The notes under the pieces: model-generated | Database searches by the model: none | Told to the model about the DNA's origin: nothing | What the model saw: only the letters and a program-made list of their open reading frames with translations | DNA from: Pyrenula massariospora | Taxonomy: Eukaryota; Ascomycota; Eurotiomycetes; Pyrenulales; Pyrenulaceae | Reading direction: 5' to 3' | Length of the DNA: 64,000 nt | Assembly (NCBI GenBank): GCA_021030905.1 | Contig: JAGFMI010000024.1 | Coordinates: forward strand, 434,001 to 498,000 | Part shown: positions 23,470 to 35,051 of the stretch, piece after piece | How positions within the stretch are numbered: the stretch's first letter is position 1 | Layout of the letters: each line of letters begins with the position of its first letter | Translations under genes and position numbers: made by a program

Positions 23470-25730
23470 TTTGGTGGCCGTTGACGCTGATGTAGTCTGA
23501 TAAAGTCGTACACGAGAACGATTCTAAACGTGACCAGTCTTTGAAAAGTTCGAAAGCTGACTTTCTGGCGGGAAGAAAGTATTCGTGATCTTGTTACTCG
23601 TTATCCTTCTCAATAAGACCTGTAAGCGAGGGAATGGAAATCCGCCGGTGGGATAGGCAATTTTTGTCTCTCCGGACTATACCACGAGGAGTCATTTCGT
23701 GAACCATGGTTGAAATCAGCCGCATATCGAGAAATACGAATTTTCCGGTATGCATGTGGCAGCTTCATGGAAACAGTGGTTAATGACTTAGTCCCTCGTC
23801 AACCACGTGTGGACTCTTTTCTCGATCTCCTTCGAAGGACGCGCCCGCTTTACACGGTTCCAAAGCATAGACATAAGACATCAAATTGTCATCGATTTAC
23901 TCCAATCTCTGAGCTGCAGAAGTATCTGTTCATCATCAATGCTAATAGTGACAGTGAGACTCTGTGAGGGCGCGCAAGCCACCCCTCGGAGCAAGAATTG
24001 CCTGTTTAGGAAAGCGAACCATGGTACAGGGAAAAGCGCTCAACTACTGCGATGGTACCCAGTAAGAAGGCGGAGAGAACCCGAAAATTCGATTTTCTGC
24101 CTGGGCGGAGTGTTTCAAGGCCTTCACCCTACAGTAATGTCTGAATTCAGGACATTTGCCTGGAATCATTATTAGAATAATTTTCGGGTGGCACTTGCGC
24201 AATAAGGCAGTTCTCGCTTTCATTTATATTTTTGGGCCATCGTGGCATTGGAAATCTTTCCTCATTATTTTTTCAGAGAGTAGATGTGACCCTCGCTTCC
24301 TTCTGTATTTCGCCACATTGCCCAATTTCTCAAATCAGATGCTCCGACCACCGCTCTAACGTGAATAATATATTTGCTTTGAATCGCGCGAAACCGGCAG
24401 ACATTGGAGCCATCATACAGCACAAATTCTGGTTTCAGAAGCCTAGAGACCACCTTTGACATACATGACATGCTAAGATATATCGCCTCACGTATGACTC
24501 CGCGGACAGACCCTAAAACCGTCCAAGGCGACCAGAAATCTGAAGTTTCTCGCCACCTTTCAAAGGCTCGGCTCTATCATCTGTTGTATCCATCTTTGAA
24601 GGAGGCTGAAACTGTTGCCTCAACTCCACCGACACCAACGGCGAAGGTCGAACCAATGCCTGGCTTTTGCCCGCCGATACCGGACGGTGTGCTTCCGAAT
24701 AGACTCCCTTGTGACTCTCGGAATGAAACAGGACTCTCTCAGAAAATAGACCGCTGTAAGGACCCGAGACCCAAGGAAAGGCGCAGAGAGAAAGAAGAGA
24801 AAGGCTCTGCGGAGCCGGAGACCGCCAAGGAGGAATCTACGAGCGAGATTTGCAATGAGGCCACCTCGGATCAGCGTGGTGTGAGGCACGATGAAGTCGA
24901 TGACGACGGCTTTCAAGCGTGTGCCGTTGTCGGAGGCAGCGCAGACGAGCAAGAAGTGTGCAACGCTGAAGTTGGATGGAAGTTAGGAGGAGCACCAGGA
25001 CAGGCTTCAGATCCCAATGCTCCAGATCAAGAAAAAGGCATGGGTTCCTCTAAATCGCAGCCCGACATTTGTCTCTAGCGCGTTGTCGACAATGCGAAGC
25101 TCGGTATGAGCCAGCACCTGATATTCGGTGACTGCGTAGGATGTGGACTGGGCGCTGGCAGAACAGGTGCAACTCGTCACGGCTGCGGAACAGGGGTACC
25201 AGGATTGATTTGTGTGTGAGGCTGGGAGATTGGTGCGAAACAGAAGCCGAAGGTTGTAATTGCTTGTGGGCAAGCGCAGGCAGGCGCGATCCTTTTCTTT
25301 CCCGAATGTTGTTGATTTGGCTTGCCAGCTAAGCGCGAATGTCTCGGAGGCGCAAATTAGCTTCACTGTTGGCTATTTAGCTGGATGCGGAGCCACGAAA
25401 GCAAACCGTTCGATCTCGAATCTATGGGCCATCTCCACCATTTTATCCTACTTTACGAAGCGGCTGTTGTGGTATTCCCGGGACTCTGCCCGCATTTTAC
25501 GTTCGAAGCTCTGCCATCAGCTGGATGACAACTTGCTTCCCCAAACATTCAGAAAGACGGCGTTAGAGTCAAGTTGCATAGCGACGAATCCGCTGAGCTA
25601 AAACAGCTCCTAGTATTGCCTTGATACGCCACTTTCCTTTATCTAACATCTTCGACGGTTGGCTTGGCGTATGGAACAGCCTACAGGATAGTCGTTTCTG
25701 AAGCTGGACCCTAAGATCACAACCGCACGC
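23470..25730. other. Intergenic, 2.3 kb, no supported gene
   Basis: Contains a plus-strand open frame 24470-25078 (charged, Glu/Lys-rich) and minus-strand frames opposite it; none resembles a known family and no splice model improves them. Confidence 0.5.
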
Positions 25731-27710
25731 TCAATAGATGTATCGGAAGCTGCCGCACCTTTGTCAGCACGCGATTTCCTCCACGCACAGCAAGTGGGCC
25801 GCAATACGCACTTGAGGTTTTCTCTATCTGTCAAATCTCCGAATGCAGTCTCTTTGATTCTCGTTTCCCTGTCCTCATCGCTCTCAACACCCTGCTCGCG
25901 GTCACGACGGAGGTTTTCTCGCCGCATGAGAAACCAGAAGACACACACAACGCAGACCTCAAGGAGGTGCGAGACGATGATACTCCAGATACCCAAGGTG
26001 TAAGAGGGAGATTGTGAAGTTTTATAGAAGAAGGGTCCAGCTATGTTACCGGTACAATATCCAAGCTATGGCCCGGTCAACAGGCCTGCGCTAAGGGATG
26101 GTACAGGGAGATACTTACAAAAAGGACTGCATTGGTGACGACCTTCTTCGTATGCCCAGATGTGTTTGCAATTTGCAGGCTCAGGATAAGGACAAACGCC
26201 GCGTTATACGGACCAGTCAAGTAATAGCAGATCAACCTCCCCACCTTTCGGTCTAGAGGCACGAACCGCAGGCCAAACGCTCCCGCGATATTCGGACAGA
26301 GAAACAAAAGGATGAAGAGACAGCGATTGTTGTTGTGAAAGCGATTATTCAAGTACACGCACAAGAGAATGGAGAGCGCGATCAGCACACCGTACGGGAC
26401 TTGCATGAGCGTTGTGACCAAGGTGGAGAATCCGAAACCCTTGATAATTATGGTGCCGAAGTTAGAGATTCCGCCGTTGGGTATATTCCCCACAGTGCCG
26501 AGGAGAAAGAAAAGATATAATTTCACATCCATAAATGCCTCTTTAACCTGATAAGGCTTGAGATGCTTGTTCTCGACACCGGTCTGGTTATGTCGGAGCC
26601 GGTGTACCGCGAGGCGGCGTTGTCGAGGGCTCAGAAGCGGGGCCGTCACAGGCGAATCAGGAAGTAAGAGGAACATGACGATCCCCCAGGTGGAGCAGAG
26701 GGCACCAATGATCAGGAATTCGTACTTCCAGGATGGAAGTGCGCCGCGGATGTGTCCAATACCGTAACCGAGGAGACCACCACCAGCAATCCCGAGGCCG
26801 TTCGCCGTGTACCAGAGGCCGATTCGAAGGGGTTGTTGGCGACGTGTGTACCACATGGACGTTATAAGCATGAAAGAGGGATCAGAGCACTAGAATTTGT
26901 TGGGATTGGTCAGCGACGAACAGTGAGGAGGGCGTGTCATCGAAGAAGGGCAGAGAAGAGAGGATTAAATGGTGCGCTAGAGAGGCTTACGGCTTCGGCA
27001 GCACCTCCAAGTGCACGCAGGATGGCAAGGGTTTCAAAGCTATTGCAGGCAGCTTGAATCATGAGGAAGACACCCCTGGCCATAGGTTAGAACGGTAGGT
27101 TTTTGTACTGATGGAAGGAAGGCGGAACATACCACATAAAAATATTAGCGCCTAGGTACTTGCCTTCAAGTATCGTTAGTGATAGTGAAGAGAATATTTT
27201 GAATTGACATCAGGAGGCACAATGGATGAAAAGGGAGATGATGAATTGAAGGGATGAATTGATGAAGCTTTCTTTACCTATTGGTAGCCTCTGCATCAAG
27301 AAGTTTGTCGGAAACGCCCATGCGAGAAACCCGAAATAGAATATTGAGCTCAGCCAATTGTACTGCGTGCCGTGCAGGTGAAGGTCGTCCCGAATACCGA
27401 AGATTGCAGCATAACTCAGCGTAGTCTTGTCGATGTAGAAGAACATGTAGCAAACAGCAAGATAAGGTAGGATCATGAAGTCGATCTTCCGCACTAGCTT
27501 GCGCTCCTCTTCCAGGGTGAAATGCTCGTCGGCGGCATCCACATCTGCGAAGAGAGCGAGAGCTGTGTCTCCGTCTGCAGACTTCTTGGAGAACTTCCAG
27601 CCATGGTTTGTTGGAGGGAGACCAGCGGACTCGGCGTGGGATGTGTTGGGCTTAATGTCTGCTTCCAAGTCGTACTTGGAGTCTGGGGTATGGTTTTCGC
27701 CTTCAGCCAT
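25731..27710 (-). CDS. MFS transporter, allantoate permease (DAL5) family
   Basis: Plasma-membrane anion:proton symporter of the DAL5-like family, which imports allantoate, nicotinate, pantothenate, tartrate and similar acids. Six exons on the minus strand: 27710..27278, 27163..27133, 27075..26991, 26889..26119, 26065..25812 and 25749..25731, all phases consistent, 530 residues. The second exon is only 31 nt and the last encodes just the conserved end, NFRYIY. The family signature IDKTTLSYA lies in the first helix, QRLPIGKYLGAN spans the first intron, SMWYTRRQQPLRIG marks the cytoplasmic loop, and TNAVLF-LGYCTGNIAGP spans the fifth helix group. About 12 helices are visible. The Zn2Cys6 gene lies immediately upstream on the same strand. 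Exact substrate cannot be told. Confidence 0.93.
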
Positions 27711-28399
27711 TTCGGTAGATCACAGCAACTCCCCGATTATGCAACAGCGTCGTGTAGGTTAGAGAATTTCTTGGAACAAGAACTTAATAATGTGCTTGAG
27801 CGCTGATAGAAAAGTCATTTCCAGGAACAAAGTCTTGAAAACATATGCAAAATTGGAAAACAAGCAAGGGTCCGAGAAGGTTTGCTGATGGGTCAATGGT
27901 CAATAGCCGACTCATCCACCATCATTGGCGGCAGCTAAGAACGGTTTTCTTTTCACGCTCTATGGTGCAGACCTGTTTCATGATGTAGGTAATGCCATGA
28001 CGAGGATCCGATGAGGGGTTAATTCGGGTGTGGGGCGCCAAAGGTCAAAATGCGGAGAAGTCACGCTAGTACTCCAAGGAAGACCAGGAGAGCACTACTG
28101 TGACAAAGAGTTTCCCATTGAAACCCTCATATACCTACGTGGCCTTATTTAGGTCTGTAAACTGGGGCCCAAACTCTTTATTCCTTTCATTGCGACATCC
28201 CGGAGAGACTGTCGGTAGAAAATGTAGTCATAAAGCTGATGGTATGGGAAAAGTTTTAATCTGGATCAAAGGGGACCATGGATCTAACGAATGTCAGTTG
28301 ATGTGCATCGTGATGAGGTTTGAGAGAGCGATCTAGGTTGCAGAGGCAGCTTCGGATTCGACCTCAGACGCTGAACAACAGATAACCCGAAGTCTTGGC
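27711..28399. other. Intergenic, promoter region of the permease
   Basis: 689 bp between the regulator and permease, both on the minus strand. No gene seen. Confidence 0.6.
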
Positions 28400-30022
28400 T
28401 TACCTTTCGATAACATAAAACTCCCAACCGCCAGGAATGTTACTATTCTTCCTCCAATGTCCCAACTTCAAGATTCCATGTTTTCCAAGGTGGAAATCAA
28501 CCCCTAATTGTTTGACTCTTGCCTTTTCAGGAATGTGGGAGGCTGAGGATATCGTGATCTCTTCGCCTGGACAAGATTCTTCTAACAGCCTCGCAGCAGA
28601 AGCTTCTTCCATCCGCATAATACTCTCTGCCACTTGTGCTGCGAGCCGTGAGTCCCATGCACCTTCTCGACGGTTGCAACGATACAGAAGATCGATAGCT
28701 CGACGGCGAAGGGATGGATCGCGACAGTGACTCCCGCATACATAAAGTGCGGCAACAATGCCGGAGCTCAAAGAGAAGGTGGGTCTAGAGACGTCACTTG
28801 ATTGCGAGCTTACCGCCATTTCGGCCGCTTCAATCAGGGCAGCGAATTCGGATCCAGCTTTGTCGTACCAGGTCTCCAGGCAGCCGCGTTCGAACTGTAG
28901 CGCTGATCCTATGAGGTTCGCCCTGGCTTGTAGGACAAACATCCCTTGTTCATCCAAGTCAGTCATTGGTTTCTTTCCAGATTCGTAGTCTTTGCGTAGT
29001 GCCTTAAACATCTTCGACCACCTGTTGAAAGACGATGTGAAGGCTAGATGTAAGCCCACGTCATTCTCATCCGCAGTGGCAAATCCCAGGAATCCGCAGT
29101 AATTATGATACCACTCGCCCAAAATACGCTGGGCCTCTTCCAGATCTTGGAATTGTTGCAATGGTGAAGATTCAGACAGTTTCGAAAACAATGTCTCTTC
29201 TGCCACAAAGTCGCGTCGCATTCCTTCCATCTCGAACATCTGGACTTCGAGGATTTTAAATTGAGAGTGTAGCATTTCCCAGGGTACAGGAGTCTGTCCT
29301 GCATTTTGCGGGGCTTTGGCAATCTCTTCTTTTATAATCTTGAACCCACTTTTGATATGTGAGAAGGCTGAATAAGTATGACCTTGCAGGTACTCGACAG
29401 AAGCAAATAGCATACACGATATCAGTGCCACAGTGACAAAATGGCTGTCATTAGCCAGAGGCCGATTTGTCAGATGCTTTATCGCGGTAGAGTATTGATG
29501 TCTCCCGAAGTCCGAGTTCACATAGATTGCTTTTCTTGTGGAAGACCCAAAACTTTCGTGGAGAGCAGCTAAAGCCACAACTGCATGACGTACAGCAGGT
29601 TCATGAGTTGCCGTCTGAAGGACGAGTCGAGACCAAAGTTCCGAGGGGAAAGGACCTGAGAGTTCCGAGGCAGTTCGGTCTTGGAAAAAGGAGAATGCGC
29701 GGTTCTCTTGCGCATTGTTGAGCGGAAGATATGTTGGGGGCCTTTCAACTCTGGCAGCGTAATTAACGAAAACGAGTTCTCCAGCATTACGCGCCGGATA
29801 GCTTGACGTGTATTGACATTGTCGTTCATTTTTGACGCACCGGGCACAGGAAGGCTTTCCTTTGTTGAGGGGTCGTAGGTAAGTAATTCTGACACTGCGT
29901 AGGACTTGCAGGTTAATTGGCTTACCTTCGTCACATTTGACTCTTCGCTGCTTGCAATTGAGACATCCTCTCCGGGATTTCGAAGCAGATTCGCGGGTCA
30001 ATTTCGGTAGTCCATTTGCCAT
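28400..30022 (-). CDS. Zn2Cys6 transcription factor
   Basis: Nuclear binuclear zinc-cluster regulator. Exons 30022..29926 and 29859..28400 give 518 residues. The zinc cluster reads C-x2-C-x6-C-x6-C-x2-C-x6-C (CLNCKQRRVKC, then CARCVKNERQC), completed only when the 66-bp intron 29860-29925 (GTAAGC...AAAG) is removed. That intron is a multiple of three and has no stop, so its retention would put 22 residues inside the zinc cluster. The rest is the helical regulatory region common in this family, with TATHEPAVRHAVVALAALHE near residue 130. The last codons before the stop read as GAA-AG followed by GTAAGC, a good donor, so one more short exon may exist beyond 28400. Target genes unknown; the adjacent permease is the obvious candidate. 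Confidence 0.9.
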   Translation of the reverse strand: MANGLPKLTRESASKSRRGCLNCKQRRVKCDEGKPINLQVLRSVRITYLRPLNKGKPSCARCVKNERQCQYTSSYPARNAGELVFVNYAARVERPPTYLPLNNAQENRAFSFFQDRTASELSGPFPSELWSRLVLQTATHEPAVRHAVVALAALHESFGSSTRKAIYVNSDFGRHQYSTAIKHLTNRPLANDSHFVTVALISCMLFASVEYLQGHTYSAFSHIKSGFKIIKEEIAKAPQNAGQTPVPWEMLHSQFKILEVQMFEMEGMRRDFVAEETLFSKLSESSPLQQFQDLEEAQRILGEWYHNYCGFLGFATADENDVGLHLAFTSSFNRWSKMFKALRKDYESGKKPMTDLDEQGMFVLQARANLIGSALQFERGCLETWYDKAGSEFAALIEAAEMAVSSQSSDVSRPTFSLSSGIVAALYVCGSHCRDPSLRRRAIDLLYRCNRREGAWDSRLAAQVAESIMRMEEASAARLLEESCPGEEITISSASHIPEKARVKQLGVDFHLGKHGILKLGHWRKNSNIPGGWEFYVIER

Positions 30023-31112
30023 TCTAGGTTTTCAAAACGCTTAGCTTCTGGGGATTCTGGATATTACCATGCCCGCGCTCAATCCCCGAGACGGCATGGC
30101 CAAGAGATCGTCTCCACGCGGAAGAGATTGAATATAGACGTGCACAAGTGCATCGTAGAGATTCCTCACAATGGTTTAGATAAGGGAAATATGAAAAAAT
30201 GGAAGAAAATACGAAGGCTATTGGCAATTGGTAGAAAGGCTGAATTCGCACACTGTCAGGCTCATCTCGGGCTCCACCTCACGCGTCGGCTCTGACGTAG
30301 ACCGCTTCGTCCCAAGCCTGACTCGCAGAGCTCAGAGATCCTTGCTCGAGGCTGAACGATGAGTGTCTATGATAGATTTCTAGTTCGTGTCTCCTGTAGG
30401 TTTGCAACTTGGACTAGTGCAGGGGCAACGAGGCTTCGCCCGTTGAAGGCCCTTGACTCTGATTCGCCCGGGCGTATCCGGATACGGCCAAGCGCTCAAT
30501 TCTGGAAGCGGTTAGGCAATTACGGCACCCCAGTCGCTTCCAAACAAAGGTACGCAAGCTTGTTGGCAGTGCCAAATATCCACCCCAACCCCATATCATC
30601 TCGACAGCATTCAATCTCCCCTGCCACCCTGCAGAGGATGAAAAATGACGGGGCTCGTATTCTCGTGCGCTTACGCTCGAGACGACCAGTCGCTGAGCTC
30701 AGAAACCGAAGCCCCAGTTGCGGTGAACTCGAGCCCGGGGCCGAATTAGGCCCTCTTCGCGCCGAGTCGCTTCACCTGCGCGTAGCCTGGATTTCATAAC
30801 CGGGACCAGGGCGATGACAAAGCTCTTCCGTATAGTATTAACCTTTAATAGACAGTGTCTATCGTTCTGCATAACCTTCCCTGGCTGTATCAGCCGCGTG
30901 TCTGATAAGGCGGTTGGGGACAATTGACAGGGGAATACTTCCTTCAAAAGCAGGGGCTCATCCTACTCTTAAAAGTGCTGCTCTGCCTCACAGTATCTTT
31001 CAATTACCTAGAAGTCTTACATACACAGATAGAACCCTCATTGTACGTTTTATTTGACCCTTTATTTCCTTCATTGCTGTGTTGAACTCCGTGGTTTCTT
31101 AACCTTGCCACA
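30023..31112. other. Divergent intergenic region between the regulator and the RTA1 gene
   Basis: Shared upstream region. An open frame at 30359-30799 has no recognisable content. A 12-bp perfect palindrome lies at 30474-30485. Confidence 0.55.
30474..30485. promoter_or_regulatory. Perfect palindrome GTATCCGGATAC, candidate Zn2Cys6 site
   Basis: The 12-bp palindrome contains CCGG, overlapping CCG and CGG half-sites of the kind bound by zinc-cluster dimers. It sits about 450 bp upstream of the Zn2Cys6 start and 630 bp upstream of the RTA1 start. Sequence observation only. Confidence 0.25.
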
Positions 31113-32237
31113 ATGGGTGTCAAATGTCTTGATGGTCCAGATGATAATTGGAGTTACTGCCCTTCACTGGCAGCCGCTATCCTCTTTCTCGTCCTTTACA
31201 GCATCACCTCTACGGCCCACCTGGCACAAGCGGTAGTGTACAAGAAGCCGTACCTATGGGTCCTCATTATGGGTGCGGTATGGGAGACGGCTGGCTATGC
31301 GTTTCGCACGTGGGCTGTTCTTAACCAAAGTGCGGATGGTAAGTTTTGTGGATCCGTGGTCAACGGCGTTCCCAGACGTACTAACATCATCATAGCTCCA
31401 AATATTGCCCAAAGTCTCTTCATCCTCCTTGGACCCCTCTGGATCAACGCTTTCGCCTACATGACGCTCGGGCGTATGATCTACTTCTACCTCGGTCCCG
31501 ACCCTGTCAACCAGCGCGTCTTTGGTGTTCGAGCAACGAAACTTACGCTCCTTTTCGTCGGCCTAGATATCACCGCATTCATCATTCAAGGCATTGGTGG
31601 TTCAATGGCATCTGGCAATCCGCCCGAGCATACAATGAAGCTGGGCTTTCACATCTACATGGGTGGAGTAGGTTTCCAGCAGGTGGCCATTCTTCTCTTC
31701 ACAGTCCTAGCCTACCGTTTCCAGGTTCGTCTTAGGGAGGTCAACCATGGCTTAGACCCGGCCCGTTCCCCTGTTGCCGCTAGAAAGCTGCTCTACGCAC
31801 TATATACTGCACTCGCGCTCATCACTATTCGTATCATCTACCGGCTAGTCGAATTCAGCTCCAGCACGGATGGCCCAATCCAACACCATGAGTGGTTTCA
31901 GTATGTCTTTGACGCTGTACCAATGCTTTTCGCATTGCTCGTCTTCCATGTCGTACATCCTGGACAATTCCTACGGGGTCCAGGAAGCAGTTTCCCCAGT
32001 CGCAAGGAGAAGAAGGCCGCAAAGAAGGTCAAGAAAGCAGAGAGGCGAGCGGAGAAAGACGCGAACATGACTCGAGGATTAGAAGAGAAAGCAGCGAAGC
32101 GCACAGGCTTCGGCATGGCGCAACGGCACGAAGACGGCGTCAAGAGCGGAGGATGGGGCGGCGGCTCTTGGGCAGGCCGTCTGTTTAATAAGAAGCACTC
32201 TGAGAAGCCATTTGGGGTACAGTACGCCGAAGTCTGA
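31113..32237 (+). CDS. RTA1-family membrane protein
   Basis: Seven-helix fungal membrane protein of the RTA1/lipid-translocating exporter family, linked in yeast to resistance to 7-aminocholesterol and other lipophilic compounds. Exons 31113..31338 and 31396..32237 give 355 residues. The 57-bp intron has a perfect GTAAGT donor, a TACTAAC branch site and ATAG acceptor; it is a multiple of three without stops, so unspliced RNA stays open. After splicing the protein reads SADAPNIAQSLFILLGPLW, matching the conserved third helix. Other family marks are WETAGYAFR, IIQGIGGSMASG, and RIIYRLVEF. The C-terminal 85 residues are highly charged (Lys/Glu/Arg), then Gly-rich. It is divergently arranged with the Zn2Cys6 gene. 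Confidence 0.93.
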   Translation: MGVKCLDGPDDNWSYCPSLAAAILFLVLYSITSTAHLAQAVVYKKPYLWVLIMGAVWETAGYAFRTWAVLNQSADGKFCGSVVNGVPRRTNIIIAPNIAQSLFILLGPLWINAFAYMTLGRMIYFYLGPDPVNQRVFGVRATKLTLLFVGLDITAFIIQGIGGSMASGNPPEHTMKLGFHIYMGGVGFQQVAILLFTVLAYRFQVRLREVNHGLDPARSPVAARKLLYALYTALALITIRIIYRLVEFSSSTDGPIQHHEWFQYVFDAVPMLFALLVFHVVHPGQFLRGPGSSFPSRKEKKAAKKVKKAERRAEKDANMTRGLEEKAAKRTGFGMAQRHEDGVKSGGWGGGSWAGRLFNKKHSEKPFGVQYAEV

Positions 32238-32743
32238 ACTAGCCTTTTGGACACCGGGGACACGTGGAATCTGTAAGGCGCAGAATTTGGTTCCACTGAT
32301 TTAGGAACGATAGAAATTTATATATAGAAAGTTGTATTATGATGGTTCATGTTCCGACGAGTCTCAATCACCCATGCTTAGACACTTGTTCCGGTATGGT
32401 TAATGCGTAGAAGGTCATGCGCTATTGGTGCCAAGGCCGACCCTGCCCATGACCAAGTCTCTCGACGCTGGACCTCGGCACACCGTCATCTAAAAGATCA
32501 AGGAATGAGGTCCAATATCTTGGGCTAAAGTAAGTCAAATGCGTTTCATTGCATAGTTATTGTCGTTTTGTACCCTGCATTGCTTGGACAAGGCAGCTTC
32601 TTTATGGTGTATTTATACAATAGCGACGATGAACACCCTTCGTGGGCTCGTGAACAATGGACAAAAATTGCTGTCAAACATCACGGAATCCGGGGATGCG
32701 ACCTCAAAACCACACATTTCACAATCGGAGAGCACCAGCGTAG
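32238..32743. other. Intergenic; may hide the first exon of the next gene
   Basis: No complete gene. A TAG acceptor at 32741-32743 suggests that an upstream exon of the DUF4185-like gene lies here but I could not place it. Confidence 0.4.
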
Positions 32744-34099
32744 GTCGACTTCACAGTTACACCGTTCGACATTGACGATCTGTCATTCTCTCAGACTTCC
32801 CCATTGCACAAGTCTCCACCAACCGGCAGCCCCCTCTCCTTTACCGTTGAAGTCCTGGGTAAATCTGTGCTACGGCCCGGCTTTGTCGAGATCGGTCGTG
32901 ATGGCGGCGGCGGAGGCTGCGTCAATGGCAAGCACATCGTCCTATTCAGTGACACCATGGTTCGTGGCTGGGGACCAATCAACAACACGATTTGTTATTC
33001 CTCACCCACTAACCCGGTGCAACTGGAGGATTTTGGGAAGGACGGTGTGCCGGTACAGGGTGTGCCGTATTTAGACGAAGGTGAGTTGTACTAGGTGAAG
33101 GTGTACATGACGGGCAATTTAAATGCCGGCGTGTGCTCACGCGTTGACGGACTCTAGAGAAGGACTACACGGATAAAGGGGGTGGGAAGACTAGGGTGGT
33201 CATCTGGCCACAGAGTACGTAGAAGCTCGAGTCTCTCTTCGTGCATTTCCAACTTGACATCGACGGCCAGGCACAATCATCCCTCTTCCCCACGACCCGT
33301 CGCGCGGAATCGGCGTAGCACCCGTTTCTATCCAATCCGCTCCTGGTGCGCCACAGCCAAGCCGTGAATTGTACAACTCTCTTTACACTATCACCGCCGG
33401 CGACATTCCTAAAGTGGAGCGTACAGTCCCGAAACTGTGGCATGTCAGTCAACCGTCTTTTTAATCACTGATTACAAGCAACTGATGTAGAGAACTTGGA
33501 AAGGACGGAAACGTCTTCTATGGCACCTTCTCCACCTTCCATGACCCCTTTGACGGGATGCTCTACTTCTTCGCTGCAGAAGGAACCTTTCACACCCGGA
33601 ACACCGGGATAAAAGTCGCGAGAGCATCACTTGATTCATACACCGACAAATCCAAGGTTTGTAATCCTCGGCCCTATGACTCTGTCCCTAAGTCCGCCCT
33701 ATCTAGTGGTCCTTCTGGACAGGCTCTTCCTGGGCCAACACGCCTCCCAAGCCGCACGAAGCCAAACCCATAATACCAAACGTCTACAGCAGCGGAGACA
33801 TCTTCTACTCCCCCTTCTTCAGGACCTACCTCGCCGTGTACTTCCTCAGCATAGCGGACAGCACCTTCCGGTACCGCTACGCCCTACCTGACAGAGATGG
33901 AAAGGTAAGTCTCACGGGTAGATGGTCGGAGGACTACGTGCTATATGATAGCTCCACGGTGAAGAATGGCGGCTATGGCTTCAACTATGCCGGGCATGCG
34001 TATCCACACTACGACGCCAGCGGGAAGACGCTGGTTCTCAGCTGCACCAGTTCCGACGGCATGACGCCGTGGTTTTTCAAGGTGAAGTTCCAGGGGTAG
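32744..34099 (+). CDS. DUF4185-like conserved protein, 5' end unresolved
   Basis: Exons: about 32744..33080, 33158..33214, 33271..33436, 33491..33656 and 33707..34099, giving at least 372 residues. Introns at 33081 (GTGAGT), 33215 (GTACGT) and 33657 (GTTTGT) fit well. The third junction is weak: the good donor GTCAGT at 33444 leaves the wrong phase, whereas GTGGCA at 33437 keeps it, so either a weak donor is used or there is a one-base shift. The protein reads RDGGGGGCVNGKHIVLFSDT, WPQSTIIPLPHDPSRGIGVAP, YGTFSTFHDPFDGMLYFFA, and NYAGHAYPHYDASGKTLVLS. The overall pattern (GGGG-VNGK-FSDT, repeating aromatic strands, NYAGHAYP near the end) resembles beta-propeller-like DUF4185/glycosidase-fold proteins. 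Function unknown. The start codon was not found. Confidence 0.7.
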
Positions 34100-35051
34100 A
34101 TAGAGATACTAGGAAATAAAGATTGTAAGGCATTCAAACAGCGATAAACTAAGGTTTGACAAGATTACGGTACGTCTTTGAAGGCGTAGAGAGAAATCTA
34201 GGAGTGAATAGAGTATTAATGCGTGGGGATCTTTCGGACCCGAAGCGATAGCCCTAAGCACTGGGGTAGGGACCGCCTTCATGCCCTGGCGCGGACTCGG
34301 CCCCGGCGGGCAGCGACGCGTTCCCCACGCCATTTTCAACCATCCAACCCAGACACCCTCCGAAATCAAATATGTAAGGCTTGCTGATCCTACGCATCGC
34401 GATTCGCTCGCCTCCAATGCGGTCGCTCAAAGCCTACTAGTCCAAGGTCGAGCAGTCCTATCTAAGGTCGCCATCAGTATGCAGAACAGCAGCGGGTTCG
34501 GTAAAGGACCTCGGGAGAAGCCTATCTCGGAGCTGTTCCCGGATGAACCTCTCAGCCTTGTGCCTACACAAGAACTATCTACAGCTCACGGTTTCTTCCA
34601 TTTCTGTTCCTCTTCGCCGTGCACATTATGATGCTGCGGTAGTGAATATGCAGGGTGCATTCTCTCTAAATAAATGCGGCTTTTGGTGAATTGATCATAA
34701 TAGAGAGATTCCCTTATCCACCTATATGTTCGGTCCGATGCTCTCTTCATGGCCTAAATCTCTTTAGGTCTGAAAATTTTGGCCGTTATTATTGTCGCCG
34801 GTCATTTCGTTCTCGTGAATCACACCAAGGTGAGCGACAATCGACATCGACATCGCGGCCCACGGACGCAACCCACGAAGAATGCTTTGGACTCTCGCAC
34901 GTGCCTGTATCGCTTAACATGGCCTCTGCGTCAATTTCGCCAACGTCGAGAAGCACAGGCATATTTTCATCTAGCTCGCACGCTACAATCTCAAGGTTTC
35001 AAGCCCTTCTACAGGGATCAATAGTTGGCTACCACCCATGTCCAAGGCATA
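34100..35051. other. Intergenic, no supported gene
   Basis: An open frame at 34281-34631 lacks family resemblance. Confidence 0.5.

Noticed and set aside
24470-25078. Plus-strand open frame of about 200 codons, charged
   Set aside because: No family resemblance, no clear promoter or splice support, and competing open frames opposite.
30359-30799. 146-codon open frame in the divergent promoter region
   Set aside because: Arg/Pro-rich with no structure or family match; probably chance in GC-rich DNA.
34281-34631. 117-codon open frame between two genes
   Set aside because: No recognisable content and no supporting signals.
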